From Corynebacterium sp. SCR221107 (GTDB lineage Bacteria; Actinomycetota; Actinomycetes; Mycobacteriales; Mycobacteriaceae), in the NCBI RefSeq assembly GCF_027886475.1, contig NZ_CP115670.1:2914001-2978000 (forward strand): a DNA stretch of 64,000 nt, read 5' to 3'. The notes beneath the pieces were generated by a model that had not been told where the DNA came from, did not search any database, and worked only from the letters and a program-made list of their open reading frames with translations. Shown here in pieces: positions 55,874 to 64,000 of the stretch. Every line of letters begins with the position of its first letter. The stretch's first letter is position 1. The position numbers and the translations under genes were made by a program.

Positions 55874-57320
55874 TTTCTACCTCACTTCCAAAGACAAAGA
55901 GCGGAATCTGTGCTGCCCGAGCCTGCCCCTCGGTATTGATCCACCGCACCCGATCGGTGCCCGTAACCCGCTGCGCACCTTCAATAGCTAGAGAAATCAG
56001 CCCCACGATGCTTGCCAACCCTTGGGTAGCTGGATAATCCTCCAAGACATCCGAGACCGTTGCCGCACCGCGCTTTTCTAGAGAAAGACGAAGATTCTCG
56101 CGCAGTTCCTCCCAATCGATCTCCGACTCCCGCACCCGTCTGCGCAGTTCCTCAAGGCTATAGCTTCCTTGTTCCGCAATAACCATGTCTTCCTCGATGC
56201 GCGACTCAGCCGGGTCTTTCAACTGCCAGGTAGAAATGGAGGAGAACTGTCGCCCAGTCAGCTCGATCTCGGTGGCCAACTTGGTACTCGGATTGATCTT
56301 GGCACCAACCCTCAGGGCTAACGATTGCGCGCTCGTGATGCGCTTAGCCAGCTCCTGTTGAGCTTCAACCTCCCTCGACTGAACGAACCTGCGAAGGGAA
56401 CGCGAAAGCTGCAGTAATGCTGTGTGAACCTCCTCGGCATGGCCCTCGAGGTCACGCATCACCCAGCGTAACCGTGCTTGCTCTGCCTCCGAAAGCCGCT
56501 CTATGAAGGGTCGGCCGAGGATGTCATCAAGTGTTTGCTCCAACTGCGCCGATTGTTCTCGGTCGAACAACAGTTCATAGAAGCCGTTAAAGCTTTTCCC
56601 TTCGTCGGAGTCTTGGATTAGATCCACGCCTCGAAATACATTTTCCAAGACTTCTCTCGCTGAAACCTCGTTACGTACAAGCTGCTCACGGAGGGTTTGG
56701 TCAAGCTCCTCCGTCGCTTGACGAACCCGGGCGAAATCTCCCGGTATGTCGGCAACGAGGCTGAGAATATTTTCCACGTACTCGACCGCGTCTTCGTGCG
56801 AGACAACATCAACGCCACGCTCCCGCACCGCTGCGATACGCCGTTCGAGTTCCTGCTTTTCCTCTTCGAGCCTTGCGAGAACCTTGGCTTCATCTGAGTC
56901 TGTCTCGATAGCAAGGCTATCGAGTTGGTCGATGACAGTTGCAAGGCGCGAGCGGGTAGCCGACTTTCTGGGAGCAGACAGTCGTTTTACATAGTCAAGC
57001 GCGTCAATCGCCTCGCGGGAAAGTTCATAGTATTCCTCCCGCTCCCCGCGAGGACTTCTCCTGATCAAATACCCAGCTTTAACCCAGTCGGTGATGTAGC
57101 CACCAGCACTACGTGGGAGGTCGAATCCTACCTCGCGCAGGTCAATGAGAAGTTCATCCAACTCTTCGATCACGATGGAACCCGCGATTTGACGCCGGTC
57201 GGTGGAAAATATGCTGGACAGGACACCAGCAATGACGGGTGCCAGAGGAGAACGTAACAGCGCCCACGCCGGCGACTCCTCTGCTTGACGTTGAAATGTC
57301 AACGCATTCGCCACACTCAT
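55863..57320 (-). CDS. jetA: Wadjet JetA (MksF), DUF3375 kleisin
   Basis: This 485-aa protein is the kleisin-like subunit. It opens ALTFQRQAEESPAWALLRSP with LAPVIAGVLSSIF, typical of DUF3375, and ends near ASIVGLISLAIEGAQRVTG. The start ATG 57320 has GGTGGAGG 8 bases upstream; the longer frame beginning at 57605 has no such site and a Cys-rich start. It heads the operon jetA-jetB-jetC-jetD, the type I Wadjet order, also called MksFEBG. Confidence 0.9.
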   Translation of the reverse strand: MSVANALTFQRQAEESPAWALLRSPLAPVIAGVLSSIFSTDRRQIAGSIVIEELDELLIDLREVGFDLPRSAGGYITDWVKAGYLIRRSPRGEREEYYELSREAIDALDYVKRLSAPRKSATRSRLATVIDQLDSLAIETDSDEAKVLARLEEEKQELERRIAAVRERGVDVVSHEDAVEYVENILSLVADIPGDFARVRQATEELDQTLREQLVRNEVSAREVLENVFRGVDLIQDSDEGKSFNGFYELLFDREQSAQLEQTLDDILGRPFIERLSEAEQARLRWVMRDLEGHAEEVHTALLQLSRSLRRFVQSREVEAQQELAKRITSAQSLALRVGAKINPSTKLATEIELTGRQFSSISTWQLKDPAESRIEEDMVIAEQGSYSLEELRRRVRESEIDWEELRENLRLSLEKRGAATVSDVLEDYPATQGLASIVGLISLAIEGAQRVTGTDRVRWINTEGQARAAQIPLFVFGSEVENGN

Positions 57321-57759
57321 GACAAAGCCTCCACCTTGGATTTGCGAACTTACCCCAATCGTAGACAACCCCTGCGACACGAACTCCCACCAATTCGAAA
57401 ACCTCCCTACAGCGATATTCCGCAGGCATCGATGGAACCAGGACACCGCATCATCGTTAGCAAAGTGGCATGTCAAATAACGTTTCAGAATTGTTAAGTA
57501 TTTTGCTTTGCGTAGCGACACCATTGGCTTAGGACATGCTTTCCGACGTTTAACGCGCACTCGATCTTCGAATAGACCCCTCGGCGGGCATCGGCACGCA
57601 CACATGAGGTAGCAAGTAGGGCAAAACCCGTGACCTAATCACAATTTTCAAGGGCGGCTGCAGTTCTACAACTGAGACTTGATTATCTTCCCAAGAATTG
57701 CCTTATTCAGGTGGACTGCCTCACCATCTGGCCTACCGCCTAGCTTGCGTAAGGAACAT
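57321..57759. other. Intergenic region upstream of jetA
   Basis: 439 bases with no intact gene, holding a GTCGGAAAGC variant on the minus strand (57538-57547) and presumably the jetA promoter. Nothing else is recognised. Confidence 0.5.
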
Positions 57760-58320
57760 CATGGCAGACATTCTCGATATCGGGAAGTACGTCGTTGAGC
57801 TCTTCGGCATGGTGGATATGCACAGACTCTCCAAGTTCTGTCTTGTTCTTTCGCTCAGAGTTGGCATCTAGCTTGGACAGGTAGTTTTTGACCGACAGCG
57901 CCTTCTAGACATGGAAATATGGATCAGTCCCGACAAGGCTTGGTCCTGCCAGCATGGTCGTTGACGATAGTGGGATTGCACAGGGAGTTTCCGCGCGGCT
58001 TAATGAATTCGAGCACGCGGCATTTAAGGAGAGCTATTCAACTTCTATGGAGACATGGACTTCTAACATCTGACGCAGTTGAGCCACGGGACAGCATGGT
58101 AGGACGCTCGCCGTGGACTGCCAAAGGACGCGCGCTCTACCTCTGAGTGGAGCGTCTCCACAACGTGTGTCGATTTAACCAATCTCATCTACACGGGAGC
58201 AGATACTCCGAAGGTGCCTGTGCATAAGGAGACCTTCGATCTGGGCAAGGATCTATTAGCGGCCAACAAAGTCAAAGCCGATTGGAAAGATGCCTTCAAT
58301 CTTCTTGCTTTACGTGGAGG
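57760..58320 (+). pseudogene. Decayed Panacea (DUF4065) antitoxin
   Basis: The start MADILDIGKYVVELFGMVDM copies the intact antitoxin at 59297 (MADIRDVGQYIVELRGGTVD). After about 30 codons the frame breaks, but homology continues in other frames. FYGDMDF-stop-HLTQLSHGTAW lies at about 58045-58105, and a C-terminal block VSTTCVDLTNLIYTGAD... ending WKDAFNLLALR matches VSTMREEFSHLVHDSGE... WMETFHLLATR of the intact gene. Several stops and frameshifts make it non-functional. It marks an older toxin-antitoxin copy next to Wadjet. No matching toxin remnant was recognised after it. Confidence 0.75.
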
Positions 58321-58531
58321 GCGTTCTTTACAGCGGAAACATTGAACCAGACTCCCTAGAAGCCGACGGCGGGCAACAGGGTGAAGCACTCGCAGCCCAG
58401 TCCACGCCCGAATCGGCTATATGGATCCACCACGAACTACACCGAGCGCAGTCAAACAACGATCAATTGAACTATGAGAATTGTGGGAGGAACCCATCTA
58501 CCTCGACGCCACTCAAATACGAGGGCCTATG
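58321..58531. other. Possible gene remnant of unknown origin
   Basis: It follows the decayed antitoxin. One frame gives a short open stretch (NIEPDSLEADGGQQGEALAA...), but there is no start, no motif and no recognised family. Confidence 0.3.
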
Positions 58532-58610
58532 TTTATCAAAATGAGCGATTTTTATTATTTAGCAGGGCTGGAAAGGCGTCGTTGTTATTAAAAGTAGCGA
58601 TTTTGATAAA
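58532..58610. repeat. AT-rich inverted repeat pair
   Basis: Bases 58532-58557 and 58585-58610 are imperfect 26-bp inverted copies (cores TATCAAAAT / TTTTGATA, AGCGATTTTT / TAGCGATTTT), spaced by 27 bases. They lie just outside the leuS-end duplication, so they could be an element end or an operator. Confidence 0.5.
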
Positions 58611-58672
58611 AAGGGGACGTCACCAACCCTCCTCGGTCGGTGCCGCCCACTTTAGACGTCGTGAAGCAAAAA

Positions 58673-58957
58673 CTACTTGACCACCAGGTTGACCATGCGC
58701 CCTGGCACGACGATCTGCTTGATCAGGTTCTTGCCCTCGATGTGCGCCTTGACATTATCGTCGGCAAGCGCTGCGGCAACGATGCCATCTTGGGCCGCAT
58801 CGGCGGCGACCATGATGCGGGCACGGACCTTGCCGTTGATCTGCACCGGAAGCTCAATCTCATCATCCTTGAGCCACTTCTCCTCAAAAGTGGGGAAGTC
58901 CACGAAGGTGATCGTGCCCTCATGCCCAAGACGGGTCCACAGCTCCTCCGCGATGTG
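58673..58957 (-). pseudogene. Duplicated leuS 3' fragment
   Basis: Bases 58675-58957 repeat 60410-60692 (the leuS 3' end) without indels, with about 10 substitutions in 283 bases. Translated, it differs from LeuS by one residue (Gly for Asp), so about 9 changes are silent; the stop is TAG instead of TAA. It is a promoterless tail beginning at HIAEELW. Direct orientation to leuS and silent divergence suggest that it was a real leuS end from another lineage. Confidence 0.9.
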
Positions 58958-59296
58958 ACCATTCACTTTAGTCGCCACGGCTTTTACAAACTCGCGGGTC
59001 GACCGCGCAGAACCAAGTCCTTCTCGTTCGTCACTCGGCACGGTTCCAAATCGGCTCGTTGGGGTTCTCGCCCTACAACGTTGCTGCCGACCAACGCGAG
59101 CTCCACGATGGCCTCCTTTGCACGGCGTCGGCCAGCATCGCCATGTGGGAGCCAGGGTTGCCTTTGATCCGAGTGAGGATTTCTCATTCAAGATCGGTGA
59201 AGGGAAGAATAGTCCTCTTCTATTCCCAAAGGAGGCGGGCCAGGGTAAGATTTTCGTTCCCAGCCCATGACTAGTTAGACCTTTGGAAGGAGCATC
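58958..59296. other. Upstream region of Panacea-Doc module
   Basis: 339 bases between the leuS fragment and the antitoxin gene. No intact gene is supported; open frames on both strands look like shadows or decayed coding sequence. The module promoter should lie near its right end. Confidence 0.4.
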
Positions 59297-59863
59297 ATGG
59301 CCGACATTCGCGACGTTGGGCAGTACATAGTTGAGCTCCGCGGCGGGACAGTTGATAAGCACAAGCTGGCCAAGCTTTGTTTCTTCGCACAGGGGTGGCA
59401 TTTGGCGTGGACTGGAAAGCCTTTGACGACAAGCCATTTCCAAGCGTGGATTTACGGACCCGTGCCCACGGAGCTCGGGCGGTACAGCACTGTCGCCGAA
59501 GGATCTAAGGATGTGACGCGGATCGCCACGGGTGACTCTTCTCGTCTGAGCGACTACGAACGCGCGGTGGTTGCAAGCATTGTCGATTTCTACGGCGACA
59601 TGGATTTTGCTGTCTTGACGAAGCTCAGCCATGGCCGGTCGTGGGAAGAGGCACGCCAAGGCCTTCCCGAGAATGCTCCTTCGAGTGAGAATCTCAGCGT
59701 CAGCACCATGCGGGAGGAATTCTCCCATCTGGTCCATGACAGCGGGGAGCTGCCGCAGGCCCCCACATTTAACGAGGATCTTGATCTTGAGGCTGCCTTG
59801 GCAGCCTCCGAGCTCGTTGAGAACGATTGGATGGAAACCTTTCACCTCTTGGCCACCCGTTAA
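59297..59863 (+). CDS. panA: Panacea-domain (DUF4065) antitoxin
   Basis: A 188-aa protein of the Panacea/SocA-like family (DUF4065). Key parts are KLAKLCFFAQGWHLAWTGKP, FQAWIYGPVPTELGRYSTVA and FYGDMDFAVLTKLSHGRSW. Panacea is known as a promiscuous antitoxin domain paired with many toxins. GGAAGGAGC precedes the ATG. The Doc-type toxin gene follows after 3 bases, giving a classic antitoxin-first pair. A decayed paralogue lies at 57760. It probably neutralises Doc by direct contact and may repress the operon. Confidence 0.88.
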   Translation: MADIRDVGQYIVELRGGTVDKHKLAKLCFFAQGWHLAWTGKPLTTSHFQAWIYGPVPTELGRYSTVAEGSKDVTRIATGDSSRLSDYERAVVASIVDFYGDMDFAVLTKLSHGRSWEEARQGLPENAPSSENLSVSTMREEFSHLVHDSGELPQAPTFNEDLDLEAALAASELVENDWMETFHLLATR

Positions 59864-59866
59864 CCC

Positions 59867-60346
59867 GTGACCATCACTAACGAACAAGAGTGGGTTCAGC
59901 TACTCACGGATCTTGCGCTCAGGCTCAACCAAGAATGCGGAACGCGTCAGAATGGCGCATCCCATGATGAGTACGCGGGATTCAGTTACGACGAAGGCGC
60001 TTTGTGTTCTGCCATCGCGGCCCCGTTTCAAAGCGTTTTCGGCGCTCCGCGTTATGAATCGGTCTACGACCGCGCAGCCGCGCTCATGGCCCATATCGCA
60101 AAGGCCCACGCCTTTAGGGACGGAAACAAGCGGACCGCTCTCAAGCTGTCCCTGGTGTATCTCACCATGAGGGGAATCAGGGTGGTGCCTCCTAGCGCTG
60201 AGCTTGGTGCTCAGCTTGTTGAGAAGTGCGTGCTGGCCAACGGTAACCAGTTCGAACAGATGGTTGTCGAGATCAGCACATTCCTCATCGCTTGGACAGT
60301 TCCAGACCAGATCGCGCGCGAGCATCGAAGGAATGTCCAAGGATGA
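59867..60346 (+). CDS. doc: Doc-type Fic-family toxin
   Basis: A 159-aa Fic-fold toxin. The catalytic motif HAFRDGNKRTA (His81-Lys88) has the Doc form (H-x-F-x-D-G-N-K-R) rather than the AMP-transferase form HPFxxGNGR. Doc of phage P1 phosphorylates elongation factor Tu and stops translation. The GTG start lies 3 bases after the antitoxin stop, so expression is coupled. A convergent terminator separates it from leuS. Confidence 0.88.
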   Translation: MTITNEQEWVQLLTDLALRLNQECGTRQNGASHDEYAGFSYDEGALCSAIAAPFQSVFGAPRYESVYDRAAALMAHIAKAHAFRDGNKRTALKLSLVYLTMRGIRVVPPSAELGAQLVEKCVLANGNQFEQMVVEISTFLIAWTVPDQIAREHRRNVQG

Positions 60347-60349
60347 AAA

Positions 60350-60384
60350 AGGCGAGGCCCCCGGTATGGGTTGGCCTCGCCTTG
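60350..60384. terminator. Bidirectional terminator, doc and leuS
   Basis: An 11-bp perfect stem AAGGCGAGGCC / GGCCTCGCCTT with a 13-base loop lies between the convergent doc and leuS genes; an A-run on the left supplies the T-run for leuS. Confidence 0.87.
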
Positions 60385-60407
60385 AACTTTCGCGGGTTTC
60401 CTAGCCC

Positions 60408-63272
<2,865 letters not shown>

Positions 63273-63911
63273 GGGTAAATATGATAGTCGCTCCCGCCCA
63301 CACCGGCCCCCATCAGCGCACCGTTACCTGCCGGAATTGTTGCTTTCCGACGCCCACCGGGCCCGCACCAGTTGCCCTTTGATCGGCCGTTGCCGGTTGT
63401 CTTTGCCAAAACGGCACAACCTTTGAACGCAATTGACCCCGCAGCACATAGTCGCGCAGGTCAGCGCCGAGGGGTGATGAGATTACTGACTCACCCTTCC
63501 CAGCCGAAACAAACATGTTTCCTCAGGTAAAGATGCCCCGCGTATGCGCAGCTACCACCATTTCATCGACGGTGATGAAATGCTCACCTGCTCCACGCGC
63601 ACCCCTGTTTGATACGAAAAACGAAGACCGGCCCTGGACTCCCACCGAGGCGGGCAGCGGAACCGGTCATGTTGACTACAAGGCTACCTGGTTGATGACG
63701 CCGAAGCAAGAGCACGGGCACGGAGCCATCGGTACGTTCACACACCAGTGTGCCCTCTGACCCGTCCGGATTCGCCGGCCCTCGGGGGCGTATGGGCGAG
63801 AGTCTTCCTCACACCGTGTCCGGTTTCGGTGCCTGCCGTGCCTGACAGGTGAGAGCCTAGCGCATCCCGCGCCCGCGATTGTCTACCCGGCTCTCAGAAA
63901 AGGAACCGGTC
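63273..63911. other. Gene-free region before phage-like gene
   Basis: No supported gene. It holds a GCTTTCCGAC word (63342-63351), a 9-bp dyad CATTTCATC-6-GATGAAATG (63559-63582), and the sequence GGAACCGGTCATG at about 63659 and again at 63901 just at the next gene start. The first copy leads only to a tiny frame that stops after 8 codons. Confidence 0.5.
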
Positions 63912-64000
63912 ATGGCTACCGCGCTACAAGCGTTCACCAACCACGAGTTCGGCACGATCCGAACCATCACCTCCGGCGGGCAGGTCCTGTTCTACGGCAA
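63912..64000 (+). CDS. BRO-N phage antirepressor-like protein (partial)
   Basis: The first 29 codons are visible, with the 3' end beyond the window. MATALQAFTNHEFGTIRTI, followed by GGQVLFYGK, matches the start of BRO-N/Ant-type phage antirepressors. AAAAGGAACC precedes the ATG. This indicates that a prophage or phage remnant may lie just right of leuS. Confidence 0.7.
   Translation, partial: MATALQAFTNHEFGTIRTITSGGQVLFYG

Noticed and set aside
57919..58146. 75-residue plus-strand frame after the decayed antitoxin start
   Set aside because: It is the wrong frame of the decayed Panacea gene; the homologous blocks lie in the neighbouring frames.
58673..59887. 404-residue minus-strand frame
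   Set aside because: Only its last 94 residues (the leuS tail) are real homology; the rest is antisense to the Panacea gene, so it is not a gene.
63515..63760. 81-residue plus-strand frame near the right edge
   Set aside because: No ribosome site or recognised motif, and it runs across the dyad and repeat; treated as non-coding.

Overview
The window looks like a chromosomal segment of a GC-rich actinobacterium, most likely a Corynebacterium or close relative. The basis is the gabR/gabT/gabD layout, codon choice, very short or absent 5' leaders on several genes, and the family content. The species cannot be named from the sequence alone. No rRNA, tRNA, CRISPR array or intact transposase/integrase was found.

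Layout. (1) 0.1-2.5 kb: ascorbate-type PTS (EIIAB fusion plus UlaA-like EIIC). (2) 2.6-10.3 kb: two paralogous lipoproteins (one broken by an in-frame amber codon) flank a hydroxyacid-oxidation locus made of a fused FAD/Fe-S dehydrogenase, a divergent GntR regulator, and a TRAP-type DctM permease with a 71-residue partner. (3) 10.4-23.5 kb: a lower-GC accessory stretch with a DUF3800 protein, a pRiA4b ORF-3-like protein, a GIY-YIG/DUF2075 helicase facing a TOTE-type primase-helicase, then an amidase, GntR, iminopeptidase-like hydrolase and APC permease group, and an ATPase remnant. (4) 24-43.3 kb: nitrogen-compound catabolism. It holds an APC permease, an amino-acid ABC importer with a 2-hydroxyacid dehydrogenase and an aminotransferase, an XRE-cupin regulator, a guanidino-modifying enzyme, two ThDP enzymes, two M20 carbamoylase-like hydrolases, a YtcJ-like amidohydrolase, a PucR regulator and an MHS-type transporter. 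(5) 43.5-50.7 kb: an aldehyde dehydrogenase, a GabR-like regulator, gabT, gabD and a 3-hydroxyacyl-CoA dehydrogenase-like gene. (6) 50.8-57.3 kb: a complete Wadjet (jetABCD, equivalent to MksFEBG) anti-plasmid system. (7) 57.7-63.3 kb: a decayed Panacea antitoxin gene, a duplicated 283-bp leuS 3' end, an intact Panacea-Doc toxin-antitoxin pair, and leuS. (8) The right edge enters a BRO-N phage-antirepressor-like gene.

How the parts may work together. Regions 4 and 5 suggest a route for arginine or another guanidino compound: import, transamination, ThDP-dependent decarboxylation, aldehyde oxidation, deimination to a ureido compound, decarbamoylation to GABA, then GabT/GabD to succinate. This is inference from families and adjacency. 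Regions 3, 6 and 7 are defence and conflict loci. The leuS duplication makes the toxin-antitoxin module a removable cassette between direct repeats.

A separate sequence-level signal is a 10-base word, GTCGGCAAGC, found exactly 17 times and as 7 one-base variants across the window. Several copies form inverted pairs around terminators, reminiscent of DNA uptake sequences in other bacteria. All counts and coordinates were read by eye.
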